Positions 15,836-23,748 of a stretch of 64,000 bases of DNA are shown piece after piece. The notes below the pieces were generated by a model, which searched no databases, was not told the origin of the DNA, and saw only the letters and a list, made by a program, of their open reading frames with translations. Made by a program: the position numbers and the translations under genes. Source of the stretch: Streptomyces spiroverticillatus. GTDB taxonomy: Bacteria > Actinomycetota > Actinomycetes > Streptomycetales > Streptomycetaceae. The DNA lies in contig BMUX01000001.1 in NCBI GenBank assembly GCA_014650415.1, positions 186,001-250,000 of the forward strand, written 5' to 3'. Every line of letters begins with the position of its first letter. Within the stretch, counting starts at the first letter, position 1.

Positions 15836-16696
15836 ATGCTGCGGCTGGGACGGCGTGTTTTCGAGGACCACGAGCCGGTGATCATGGCGATCGTGAACCG
15901 CACCCCGGACTCCTTCTACGACCAGGGCGCGACCTTCCGCGACGAGCCCGCGCTCGCCCGGGTGGAGCAGGCGGTGTCGGAGGGGGCCGCCATCATCGAC
16001 ATCGGCGGGGTCAAGGCGGGCCCCGGCGAGGAGGTGAGCGCCGAGGAGGAGGCACGGCGGACCGTCGGCTTCGTCGCCGAGGTGCGGCGCCGGCACCCGG
16101 ACGTCGTGATCAGTGTCGACACCTGGCGGCACGAGGTCGGCGAGGCGGTCTGCGAGGCGGGCGCGGACCTGCTGAACGACGCGTGGGGCGGCGTCGACCC
16201 CAAGCTGGCCGAGGTCGCGGCGCGGTACGACGTGGGCCTGGTGTGCACGCACGCGGGCGGGGCCGAGCCCCGCACCCGGCCGCACCGGGTGACGTACGAG
16301 GACGTGATGGCCGACATCCTGGACGTCACGGTGGGGCTGGCCGAGCGGGCGGCGGCGCTGGGCGTGCGGCGCGACGCGATCATGATCGATCCGGGGCACG
16401 ACTTCGGGAAGAACACCCGGCACAGCCTGGAGGCGACGCGGCGGCTCGGCGAGATGGCGGACACGGGCTGGCCCGTGCTCGTATCGCTGTCGAACAAGGA
16501 CTTCGTCGGGGAGACGCTGGACCGGCCGGTCAAGGAGCGGGTGATCGGGACGCTGGCGACGACGGCGGTGTCGGCGTGGCTGGGGGCGCAGGTGTACCGG
16601 GTGCACGAGGTCGCGGAGACCAAGCAGGTGCTGGACATGGTGGCGTCCATCGCGGGCCACCGGCCGCCGGCGGTCGCCCGCCGGGGCCTGGCGTAA
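15836..16696 (+). CDS. folP2: Dihydropteroate synthase homologue (FolP2 type)
   Basis: 286 aa. Start at ATG 15836 with GAGGAGG upstream; an ATG-less extension to 15815 is possible. It has the TIM-barrel signatures of DHPS in altered form: MAIVNRTPDSFYDQGATF where true DHPS has NVTPDSFSDGG; IDIGGVKAGPG; SVDTWRHEV; IDPGHDFGKNTRHS; SLSNKDFVGETL. This pattern matches mycobacterial FolP2, which is reported to lack DHPS activity, rather than FolP1. So a role in folate synthesis is doubtful. It lies next to the DivIVA-like/tag pair and LOG. Confidence 0.85.
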   Translation: MLRLGRRVFEDHEPVIMAIVNRTPDSFYDQGATFRDEPALARVEQAVSEGAAIIDIGGVKAGPGEEVSAEEEARRTVGFVAEVRRRHPDVVISVDTWRHEVGEAVCEAGADLLNDAWGGVDPKLAEVAARYDVGLVCTHAGGAEPRTRPHRVTYEDVMADILDVTVGLAERAAALGVRRDAIMIDPGHDFGKNTRHSLEATRRLGEMADTGWPVLVSLSNKDFVGETLDRPVKERVIGTLATTAVSAWLGAQVYRVHEVAETKQVLDMVASIAGHRPPAVARRGLA

Positions 16697-16766
16697 GCAC
16701 CTGTCGTACGAGGCGGGGCCCGCCCTGTATCGGCGTGTCGGCCAGTGGCGGACCCCGGGAACGGAC

Positions 16767-17516
16767 CTACTTGCCGGTCTCCTTGGACACCAGCGCGACC
16801 GCCTCGTCCACGTCGTCCGTGACGTGGAAGAGGAGCAGGTCCTTCGCGGAGGCCTTGCCCTCGGCGATCACCGTGTTCTGCAGCCAGTCGACCAGCCCGC
16901 CCCAGTACTCCGTCCCGAACAGGACGATCGGGAAGCGGGTGACCTTCTGGGTCTGGACCAGGGTCAGGGCCTCGAAGAGCTCGTCGAGCGTTCCGAAACC
17001 GCCCGGAAGGACGACGAAGCCCTCCGCATACTTCACGAACATCGTCTTTCTGACGAAGAAGTAACGGAAGTTGACCCCGATGTCGACGTGCTCGTTGAGC
17101 CCTTGCTCGAAGGGCAGCTCGATGCCGAGGCCGACGGAGACGCCGTTCGCCTCGCGGGCGCCCTTGTTGGCCGCCTCCATCGCGCCGGGGCCGCCGCCCG
17201 TGATCACCGCGAAGCCCGCCTCGACCAGGGCCCGTCCCAGGCGCACGCCCGCGTCGTACTCCGGGGAGTCGGCGGGGGTGCGCGCCGAGCCGAAGACGCT
17301 GATGGCGCTGGGGAGTTCGGCGAGCGCGCCGAAACCCTCCACGAACTCGGACTGGATGCGCATGACCCGCCACGGGTCGGTGTGCACCCACTCCGAGTCG
17401 CCCTCGGTGTCGAGGAGACGCTGGTCCGTGGTGCCGGGCTGGACCTGTTCCCGGCGGCGCAGGACCGGACCGAGCCGTTGCTCCTCGGGCGTCCGTCCCT
17501 CTTCAGGATGCGTCAT
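16767..17516 (-). CDS. LOG-family Rossmann-fold protein (TIGR00730)
   Basis: 249 aa. About 50 charged residues precede a Rossmann-like fold with ISVFGSARTP, TGGGPGAMEAANKGA and the family signature PGGFGTLDELFE. Such proteins are phosphoribohydrolases that release free base from nucleoside 5'-monophosphates; plant and M. tuberculosis (Rv1205) members make cytokinins. The longer N-terminus and gene context next to dapE and folP2 match the actinobacterial subgroup. Substrate here unknown. The minus-strand neighbour dapE lies just upstream, 69 bp away, so they may be co-transcribed. Confidence 0.9.
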   Translation of the reverse strand: MTHPEEGRTPEEQRLGPVLRRREQVQPGTTDQRLLDTEGDSEWVHTDPWRVMRIQSEFVEGFGALAELPSAISVFGSARTPADSPEYDAGVRLGRALVEAGFAVITGGGPGAMEAANKGAREANGVSVGLGIELPFEQGLNEHVDIGVNFRYFFVRKTMFVKYAEGFVVLPGGFGTLDELFEALTLVQTQKVTRFPIVLFGTEYWGGLVDWLQNTVIAEGKASAKDLLLFHVTDDVDEAVALVSKETGK

Positions 17517-17585
17517 GCCGTGCTCCCTTCGCTGCCGTACGTTGTCCGGTCAGGGTAGGTCCACGGATGTGACGAATGATGAAAT

Positions 17586-18665
17586 TCAGGCCGTCAGCCA
17601 GGCGTGGAGTCGTTCCTCGCCCTGAAGGACCTTGGCGACTTCCACCCGCTCGTCGCGCTTGTGGGCGAGCAGCGGGTCGCCGGGGCCGTAGTTCACGGCC
17701 GGTACGCCGAGCGCGCTGAAGCGGGCGACGTCGGTCCAGCCGAACTTGGGGTTGGCCCTGCCGCCGACCGCCGCCATGAAGGCCTGGGCGGCGGGGTGGG
17801 ACAGACCCGGGAGGGCGGCCGGGGAGTGGTCGTCGACGACGAACTCCGCGATGTCGCAGTCGGCGAAGACCTCGCGGACGTGGGCGAGGGCCTGCTCCTG
17901 CGAAAGGTCGGGCGCGTAGCGGTAGTTGACGGTCACCGAGCAGGCGTCGGGGATGACGTTGTTGGCGACGCCGCCCTCGACGCGGACGGCGTTCAGCCCC
18001 TCGCGGTACTCCAGGCCGTCGATCACCGGGCGGCGCGGCTCGTACGCCTCCAGCTTCGCCAGGATCGGCGCGATCTTGTGGATGGCGTTGGCGCCCATCC
18101 AGCTGCGCGCGGAGTGGGCGCGCTCGCCGGTGGTGTGCAGGATGACGCGCAGGGTGCCCTGGCAGCCGCCCTCGACCTCGCCGTACGACGGCTCCAGCAG
18201 GACGGCGAAGTCGGCGGCCAGCCAGTCGGGGTGGGCGTCGGCGACGTGGCCGAGGCCGTTGAGATGGGCGGCGACCTCTTCGTTGTCGTAGAAGACGAAG
18301 GTGAGGTCGCGGTTGGGCTCGGGGACGGTGGCGGCGATACGGAGTTGAAGCGCGACCCCCGCCTTCATGTCGCTCGTCCCGCACCCCCAGAGCACCCCGT
18401 CCGCATCCAGCCGGGACGGGACGTTGTCCGCGATCGGAACGGTGTCGATGTGCCCGGCGAGCACGACGCGCTCGGGGCGGCCGAGGTTCGTGCGGGCGAC
18501 GACGTTGTTGCCGTGGCGGTCGACGGTGAGGTGCGGGAGGGTCCGCAGGGTCTGCTCGATGGCGTCGGCGAGGGGCTTCTCGCTGCCGCTCTCGGAACGG
18601 AAGTCGACGAGCTGGGCGGTGACGTGGGCGGCGTCACGGGTGAGGTCAAGGGGGGTCTCGGACAT
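17586..18665 (-). CDS. dapE: Succinyl-diaminopimelate desuccinylase
   Basis: 359 aa from ATG 18665 (MSETPLDLT); a longer frame to 18734 reaches into the dispersed repeat and is not credible. M20 metallopeptidase signatures: VLAGHIDTVP (zinc His), GCGTSDMKAGVA (bridging Asp), FVFYDNEEV (catalytic Glu pair), LLEPSYGEVEGGCQG. The dimerisation domain contains GERAHSARSWMGANAIHK. It hydrolyses N-succinyl-LL-diaminopimelate to LL-DAP and succinate, for lysine and the LL-DAP peptidoglycan of Streptomyces. dapC lies 2.4 kb away on the same strand; the two are not in one operon. Confidence 0.94.
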   Translation of the reverse strand: MSETPLDLTRDAAHVTAQLVDFRSESGSEKPLADAIEQTLRTLPHLTVDRHGNNVVARTNLGRPERVVLAGHIDTVPIADNVPSRLDADGVLWGCGTSDMKAGVALQLRIAATVPEPNRDLTFVFYDNEEVAAHLNGLGHVADAHPDWLAADFAVLLEPSYGEVEGGCQGTLRVILHTTGERAHSARSWMGANAIHKIAPILAKLEAYEPRRPVIDGLEYREGLNAVRVEGGVANNVIPDACSVTVNYRYAPDLSQEQALAHVREVFADCDIAEFVVDDHSPAALPGLSHPAAQAFMAAVGGRANPKFGWTDVARFSALGVPAVNYGPGDPLLAHKRDERVEVAKVLQGEERLHAWLTA

Positions 18666-18690
18666 ACGGCCGAGCCTAGCCGGGGACGAT

Positions 18691-18967
18691 CGTGCGCCTT
18701 CAGGGGCGCGGGGAACTGCGCGACCAGCCCCCACTCACCCGCACGGAACCCTCCCATGCCCCCGCGGGTTTAGGTGAAGGGGCGGGGCTGGGGACCCCCT
18801 GGCCCGGCGGGCCGGTGCTTCACGCCTCCGGCACCGGGAGGCGCCCCGAGGGCCCTGCGGCTGCGCGCGTCCGGGGTGCAAGGTGCGGGCAGGGGCCGGG
18901 ACCGGGGCGGGCCCGGATCGGGAGGGGCCGCCCCCGGGGGGCGGCCCCGCCGCCCAAGGGGACGAGG
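18691..18967 (-). repeat. Dispersed intergenic repeat, copy C (inverted)
   Basis: About 280 bp that, read on the minus strand, aligns throughout with 52441-52736. Shared blocks include CTTGGGCGGCGG, GATCCGGGCC, CGCACCTTGCAC, AGGGCCCTCGGGGCGCCTCC, AGCACCGGCCCG, TCCCCAGCCCCGCCCCTTCA and CTGGTCGCGCAGTTCCCCGC. The last block and its continuation form a REP-like inverted sequence common in Streptomyces intergenic DNA. It fills most of the dapE / lysozyme-like gap (18666-19088); the remaining bases 18968-19088 are GC-rich with no feature I can identify. Confidence 0.85.
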
Positions 18968-19088
18968 GAAGAGGAGGGAGGGGCGGCCCCGCCGGCGAAG
19001 GGGACGAGGCGGAAGTGGGAGGGGGTGGGCTCCTTGGCCCGAGGCCGGGAGGACCGGAGGCCCCCAAGTGCTCCAGTACCTTGGGCCT

Positions 19089-20048
19089 GTGGCTCAGGTT
19101 TCCGCTTCCTCTCCCCTCCGCAGCCGTGCCGTCCGGATCGGCGCCGGTGTCGCCGTGCTGGTGGCCCTCGCCGGGTACGCGGCGGTGCAGTTCTTCGCCG
19201 GTGGCCAGGGAGACACCCGCTGCTTCGTGCGCGGGGGCCCGGAGGGCGCGGAGAGCGGCGCCCGCTACGAGCTGACCGCCGAGCAGGCCGTCAACGCGGC
19301 GACCATCTCCTCCGTGGGCACTTCGCGCGGCATGCCCGAGCGCGCCGTGACCATCGCGCTGGCCACCGCCCTCCAGGAGTCCGCCCTGCGCAACATCCGG
19401 CACGGCGACCGGGACTCGCTGGGCCTGTTCCAGCAGCGCCCCTCGCAGGGGTGGGGCACGGAGGAGCAGATCCTCGACCCCGCGTACTCGGCGGGCCGCT
19501 TCTATCAGCACCTCACCGAGGTCCCCGGCTACTCGCGGCTGCCGCTGACCGTGGCCGCCCAGCGCGTCCAGAAGAGCGGCTTCCCGCAGGCGTACGCCAA
19601 GCACGAGCCGGACGCCGCCCTGCTGGCCTCCGCCCTCACCGGCCGCACCCCCGCCTCGCTGTCCTGCGAGTCCCGCCGGGGAGACGACAGCACGCCGGGC
19701 GATCCCGCGAAGGTACGGGAGCGCCTGGTCCGGGACTTCGGCGCCGGGGTCCTCCCCCGCGACCGGAAGGCCGCCGCCCCGGCCGGTGCCCCCGACGCCC
19801 GCACCGTGACCGTCCCCGTCCCGCAGGAGACCGGGACCGCCCGGGGCGTCACCGGCGTCACCGCTTCCCCGCAGCAGCGCGGCTGGGCGCTGGCCCACTG
19901 GGCGATGGCGCACTCCGCCGAACTGCGCGTCACCCGCATCGCGTACGGGGACCGCGAGTGGCGCACCACGGAGGCCGGGAAGGGCTGGCAGAAGGTTCCG
20001 GCGGGCCGAGCCGGTGCGGGCCAGATCCGGATCACCACCTCCCCGTAA
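19089..20048 (+). CDS. Membrane-anchored lysozyme-like (putative muralytic) protein
   Basis: 319 aa from GTG 19089; frames extending leftward enter the dispersed repeat. One membrane helix at about 12-34 (IGAGVAVLVALAGYAAVQFF), then an extracytoplasmic domain. Residues about 85-160 look like a goose-lysozyme/transglycosylase core: ATALQESAL with candidate catalytic Glu97, followed by DRDSLGLFQQRPSQGWG and YSAGRFYQHL. The tail (about 220-319) is variable with a small beta motif (HSAELRVTRIAYGDREWRTT). Such Streptomyces genes are often labelled heavy-metal transporter, for which I see no support. Role in peptidoglycan remodelling is inferred from fold pattern. Confidence 0.72.
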   Translation: MAQVSASSPLRSRAVRIGAGVAVLVALAGYAAVQFFAGGQGDTRCFVRGGPEGAESGARYELTAEQAVNAATISSVGTSRGMPERAVTIALATALQESALRNIRHGDRDSLGLFQQRPSQGWGTEEQILDPAYSAGRFYQHLTEVPGYSRLPLTVAAQRVQKSGFPQAYAKHEPDAALLASALTGRTPASLSCESRRGDDSTPGDPAKVRERLVRDFGAGVLPRDRKAAAPAGAPDARTVTVPVPQETGTARGVTGVTASPQQRGWALAHWAMAHSAELRVTRIAYGDREWRTTEAGKGWQKVPAGRAGAGQIRITTSP

Positions 20049-20468
20049 GAACGGAGAACCCGTTCACCCGCACCCCGGCCCCCACCGGACAAACAACCGA
20101 TAACGGGCAGATCACTCCCGGGTCAAGACCCGGTCACCGTCCGAACACCGGGCGATCACCCGTCCCACGCGTCACCCGAAGGGAGGCGTCCGGGCCGTCC
20201 CGCGAGCGGGCGCGCCGACACCCCGTCCCGCCTCGGGCTCCGTCCGCCAATTCCCTTGCGAATCAAGGGGAGCGAGCACTTTTCGCGACCGCCGGACGCT
20301 TCGCCTTTGCCCGTTTTTATCCGCACCGGACCATGCGCCGCATTGCGAACTCTTTACCTCGGCGCACCGCAACCTCCCCCGCCCTCCGAGCGGTTGTCAT
20401 GGCGTCCGATCGCCGGACAGACAGCGCCTCACAAGCGTCCACAACGTCTTCTCCCGCTAAGGAGCACC
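20049..20468. other. Intergenic region before the small secreted protein
   Basis: 420 bp without coding bias. Just after the upstream stop is a weak GAACGG/CCGTTC hairpin, and near 20125 a tight CCGGGTC-AA-GACCCGG hairpin. From about 20250 on it is A/T-richer (TTGCGAATCAAG, TTTTTATCC, TTGCGAACTC), probably the promoter region of the next gene, but I cannot fix a -35/-10 pair. Confidence 0.35.
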
Positions 20469-20918
20469 ATGTCCCTCCCCCTGGCTCGTCGGATCGCCCG
20501 CGCCGCTCTCATCAGTGCCGCAGGCGCTGCTTCCGTGATCGGTGCGACCGGCTCCGCCAGCGCGGTCGACCTCCCGGCTGCCCCGAACCTCGGTGGCCTG
20601 ACCGCGCTGGACGGCGCCGGTCTCGGCGACACCGTCGACGGCGCGTCGCAGAAGGCGTCCAACGTGGCGGGCGACACCAGCAGCGCTGCCGTCAAGAAGG
20701 CCGTCCCGGCCGCCGGCAAGACCGTCGGCAAGGCCGGCAAGACCGCCACCCCGGCCGCCCAGAAGGCCGCCGGTGACGTCGCCGGCAGCGCCGGTGAGGT
20801 GCTCGGCGAGACCGCCAAGACCGCCACGGACGGCGGCCTGCCCACCGGTGGCCTGCCGACCGGCGGCGGCCTGCCCGGCGCCGACACCCTGCCCCTCAAG
20901 GGCCTGCCGCTCGGCTAA
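20469..20918 (+). CDS. Small secreted Ala/Gly/Lys-rich protein
   Basis: 149 aa from ATG 20469 with AAGGAG upstream. A clean Sec signal peptide (PLARRIARAALISAAG...) ends at SASA-V near residue 33. The mature part is low-complexity: Gly/Leu stretch, alternating Lys/Ala/Thr helix (AVKKAVPAAGKTVGKAGKTA), then TGGLPTGGLPTGGGLPG repeats. No cysteines and no LPXTG-type anchor, so it is likely released or loosely bound to the wall. Function unknown; resembles small abundant exoproteins of Streptomyces. A strong terminator follows. Confidence 0.8.
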   Translation: MSLPLARRIARAALISAAGAASVIGATGSASAVDLPAAPNLGGLTALDGAGLGDTVDGASQKASNVAGDTSSAAVKKAVPAAGKTVGKAGKTATPAAQKAAGDVAGSAGEVLGETAKTATDGGLPTGGLPTGGGLPGADTLPLKGLPLG

Positions 20919-20946
20919 GCAGCACGCCGAGCAGCCTGCGCAGCAC

Positions 20947-20985
20947 GAAGGGGCCCCGGGAGGGCGAATCTCCCGGGGCCCCTTC
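20947..20985. terminator. 16-bp terminator hairpin
   Basis: GAAGGGGCCCCGGGAG pairs perfectly with 20970-20985 around a 7-nt loop GGCGAAT. It stands between the secreted protein and the convergent dapC, and can terminate both. Confidence 0.88.
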
Positions 20986-21019
20986 CTGTGCGTACGACAG
21001 AGGTACGTACGGAGCAGTC

Positions 21020-22120
21020 TCAGACCGCCAGCCGGGCCACCGCCGCAGCGACACGCTCGTCCGTGGCCGTGAAGGCGACGCGCACGAAGCGTCCGCCCGC
21101 CTCCCCGTAGAAGTCGCCCGGCGCCACCAGGATGCCCAGCGACGCGAGGTGGGCGACGGTCTGCCAGCAGTCCTCGTCGCGGGTGACCCACAGGTAGAGG
21201 CTGGCCTCGCTGTGCTCGACCCGGAAGCCGTGCGCGACCAGCGCCTCGCGCAGGGCCGTGCGGCGGGCCGCGTACCGCTCGCGCTGCTCGGCCACGTGCG
21301 CGTCGTCGCCGAGCGCTGCGACCGTGGCGGCCTGCACCGGGGCGGCGGTCATCATGCCGCCGTGCTTGCGGATCTGGAGCAGGTCGCCGAGGACGGCCGC
21401 GTCACCGGCGATGAACGCGGCCCGGTATCCGGCCAGGTTGGAGCGCTTGGAGAGGGAGTGGACGGCGACGATCCCGTCGAGGGAGCCGCTACAGACGTCC
21501 TCGTGCAGGACGGAGACCGGGTCGGCCTCCCAGCCCAGCTCCAGGTAGCACTCGTCGGCGACCAGCAGGATCGCGTGCTCGCGGGCCCAGGCGACGATCC
21601 GGATCAGCTCGTCCTTGGCGATGACCTTGCCGGTCGGGTTGGACGGCGAGTTGAGCCACAGGAGCTTGACCCGGGAGGGGTCGAGGTCGGTGGTCGGATC
21701 GTCGTAGACGACGTGCTCGGCGCGGGCCAGACGGGCGCCGACCTCGTACGTCGGGTAGGCGAGCCGCGGGTAGGCGACCTGGTCGCCGGGGCCGAGCCCG
21801 AGCTGGGTCGGCAGCCAGGCCACCAGCTCCTTGGAGCCGACCACCGGCAGGACGTTGGTGTGCTGCACCTCGCGGGCGCCGAGCCGCCGCTCGACCCACT
21901 GCACCAGCGCGTCGCGCAGCGCGACCGTGCCCCACACCGTCGGATAGCCGGGCGAGTCCGCGGCGGCGACCAATGCCTTCTGGATCAGCTCGGGGACCGG
22001 GTCGACGGGGGTGCCGACGGAAAGGTCCACGATGCCGTCCGGGTGGGCCGCGGCCGTCTTCTTGTACGGCTCCAGCTTGTCCCAGGGGAAGGTGGGGAGG
22101 CGGTCGGTGACTGTGGACAC
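21020..22120 (-). CDS. dapC: Succinyldiaminopimelate aminotransferase
   Basis: 366 aa from GTG 22120 (VSTVTDRLPTFPWD); a TTG at 22150 is the alternative, and neither has a good ribosome site. Fold type I PLP aminotransferase: GYPTVWGTVALRDAL, LWLNSPSNPTGKVI (Asn contacting PLP), VADECYLELGW (Asp to pyridine N) and the Schiff-base lysine in VHSLSKRSNLAGYRAAF. It transfers an amino group to N-succinyl-2-amino-6-ketopimelate in the LL-DAP/lysine route; dapE in this window does the next step. Adjacent to the ferredoxin gene as in mycobacteria (fdxC-dapC). A strong hairpin lies just 48 bp upstream. Confidence 0.9.
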   Translation of the reverse strand: MSTVTDRLPTFPWDKLEPYKKTAAAHPDGIVDLSVGTPVDPVPELIQKALVAAADSPGYPTVWGTVALRDALVQWVERRLGAREVQHTNVLPVVGSKELVAWLPTQLGLGPGDQVAYPRLAYPTYEVGARLARAEHVVYDDPTTDLDPSRVKLLWLNSPSNPTGKVIAKDELIRIVAWAREHAILLVADECYLELGWEADPVSVLHEDVCSGSLDGIVAVHSLSKRSNLAGYRAAFIAGDAAVLGDLLQIRKHGGMMTAAPVQAATVAALGDDAHVAEQRERYAARRTALREALVAHGFRVEHSEASLYLWVTRDEDCWQTVAHLASLGILVAPGDFYGEAGGRFVRVAFTATDERVAAAVARLAV

Positions 22121-22167
22121 GGTGCGGGTCGCTTTCTCGTACGGGTGCAAGGAGAGGTGCGCAAACG

Positions 22168-22208
22168 CCCCGGTCCCGTACGGCAGCGAAGGCCGTACGG
22201 GACCGGGG
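22168..22208 (-). terminator. 17-bp hairpin between ferredoxin and dapC
   Basis: Perfect 17-bp stem (arms 22168-22184 and 22192-22208, loop AGCGAAG) directly after the ferredoxin stop. It should end ferredoxin transcription. It also sits only about 48 bp in front of dapC's start, so it could partly control read-through into dapC. Confidence 0.85.
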
Positions 22209-22232
22209 TCGACACTCGGTGGCGCGTACCGC

Positions 22233-22553
22233 CTACTGGTTCTGCGGCGGCAGCGCGGCGATGAACGCGTGGTCGCGCTCGATCAGGCCCAGCTTGGAGG
22301 CACCACCCGGCGAGCCGAGGTCGTCGAAGAACTCGACGTTCGCCTTGTAGTAGTCCTTCCACTCCTCCGGAGTGTCGTCCTCGTAGAAGATCGCCTCGAC
22401 CGGGCAGACCGGCTCACAGGCACCACAGTCGACGCATTCGTCCGGGTGGATGTACAAGGACCGGGAGCCCTCGTAGATGCAGTCGACCGGGCACTCCTCG
22501 ATGCACGCCTTGTCCTTGACGTCGACACAAGGCTGCGCGATGACGTAGGTCAC
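22233..22553 (-). CDS. fdxA: 7Fe-type ferredoxin
   Basis: 106 aa from GTG 22553 with GAGGAGG upstream. First cluster region CVDVKDKACIEECPVDC and second CVDCGACEPVCPVEAI give the cysteine pattern of seven-iron [3Fe-4S][4Fe-4S] ferredoxins. It is followed by the acidic DDTPEEWKDYYKANVEFF and a C-terminal helix typical of the actinobacterial FdxA/FdxC type. It is a low-potential electron carrier. Its partner is not indicated by the locus. Confidence 0.95.
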   Translation of the reverse strand: MTYVIAQPCVDVKDKACIEECPVDCIYEGSRSLYIHPDECVDCGACEPVCPVEAIFYEDDTPEEWKDYYKANVEFFDDLGSPGGASKLGLIERDHAFIAALPPQNQ

Positions 22554-22697
22554 GCTGTCGTTCCTCCTCGATAGGGCGCGGCGGGCCGAGCTTCTCCGGC
22601 TCCGTCCACGGGCGCGCGGGAGCGCGGCGTCGTGCGATGCCCGCACCTAGTATCTCCGCTCACGAGCAGGATCCGAACAGGAGGGGTGGGCAGAGCC

Positions 22698-23702
22698 GTG
22701 GAATTCACTGCCGGCGGACAACTTGAGGTCCGGCTGAGCCCGGATGACGTGGGCAAACGGGTATCAGTCCGGCGTCTGACCGGGGACTCTGCGGCGGGTG
22801 CCCGCTTCGCGGACGTCGTGGGCGTGCTCACTTCCTGGCACGGCGGTGTGCTGTCGATCACACGAAAGAATGGTGAGACGGTACGGGTCGACGCCTCCGC
22901 GATGGTCGCGGGCAAGCTCGTGCCCGCCGCCCCGGCCCGACGGCGCGGCCCCTCGGCGACCTTCACGGAGCTGGCGACGGTGACCGCGCGGGCGTGGCAG
23001 CCGCTGGAGAGCGAGCAGCTCGGCGAGTGGACCCTGCGGGCGGCGAACGGTTTCACCCGGCGCGCGAACTCCGTGCTGCCGCTGGGCGATCCGGGGGTCC
23101 CGACGGGCGAGGCGCTGGCGTACGTACGGCGGTGGTACGCGGAGCGGGGGCTTCCGGCGTACGTCCAGGTGTCGACCGGCGCCGAGGGGACCCAGGAGGT
23201 CCTGGGGGCGGAACTGGCCGAGCACGGCTGGGAGTTGGACGTAACGGCGCTGGTGCGGATCGCGGCGCTGGCACCCGTCGGCGACCTGGACGCGGGTCCG
23301 GCGGAGGCGGACGTGGCGCTGACGCGGGCGGCGGACGCCGCGTGGATGACGCGCTACCAGCGCTTCGAGAAGCCCGGCCCCGAGGTCGAGAAGGTGCTGC
23401 ACAGCGGGCCCTCGGTGTGGTTCGCGACCGTGCCCGGCGAGGAGCCGGGGAAGGCGGCGGCGATCGGGCGGTGCGTGGTGGACGGGCGGTGGGCCGGGTT
23501 CGCGGCCGTCGAGGTCGATCCGGCACACCGGCGGCGGGGACTCGCGACGGCGGTCATGGCCGTACTGGCGCGCAAGGCGCTCGACGAGGGGGCGTCGGCC
23601 GCGTGGCTCCAGGTGGAGGCCGACAACGAAGGGGCGCGTGCGCTGTACGAGGGGATGGGATTCGCCACCCACCACAGTTACCACCACTACCGGGTGGCAT
23701 AG
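22698..23702 (+). CDS. GNAT N-acetyltransferase with N-terminal SH3-like domain
   Basis: 334 aa from GTG 22698 (VEFTAGGQLEVRL), preceded by AGGAGGGG about 11 nt away. Residues 1-75 form a small beta-barrel-like domain (VGKRVSVRRLTGD, VVGVLTSWHGGVLSITRKNG). Residues about 95-200 resemble a degenerate first acetyltransferase half (WTLRAANGFTRRANSVLPLG), and residues 210-334 a complete GNAT domain: AAVEVDPAHRRRGLATAVM binding acetyl-CoA and NEGARALYEGMGFATHHSY at the end. The tandem organisation resembles mycothiol synthase-type double GNATs, but mshD identity is not supported. Substrate unknown. Confidence 0.85.
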   Translation: MEFTAGGQLEVRLSPDDVGKRVSVRRLTGDSAAGARFADVVGVLTSWHGGVLSITRKNGETVRVDASAMVAGKLVPAAPARRRGPSATFTELATVTARAWQPLESEQLGEWTLRAANGFTRRANSVLPLGDPGVPTGEALAYVRRWYAERGLPAYVQVSTGAEGTQEVLGAELAEHGWELDVTALVRIAALAPVGDLDAGPAEADVALTRAADAAWMTRYQRFEKPGPEVEKVLHSGPSVWFATVPGEEPGKAAAIGRCVVDGRWAGFAAVEVDPAHRRRGLATAVMAVLARKALDEGASAAWLQVEADNEGARALYEGMGFATHHSYHHYRVA

Positions 23703-23704
23703 CC

Positions 23705-23748
23705 CGGGTACGACGGTTTCACGGAACGGGTACGAGGGTTTCATGGAC
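23705..23748. repeat. 22-bp tandem duplication over a start codon
   Basis: Two adjacent 22-bp units, 23705-23726 and 23727-23748, share CGGGTACGA[C/G]GGTTTCA[C/T]GGA. The second unit contains the ATG start and weak ribosome site of the SirB1-type gene; the first has ACG at the equivalent place. It looks like a small duplication of the translation start. Confidence 0.7.
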
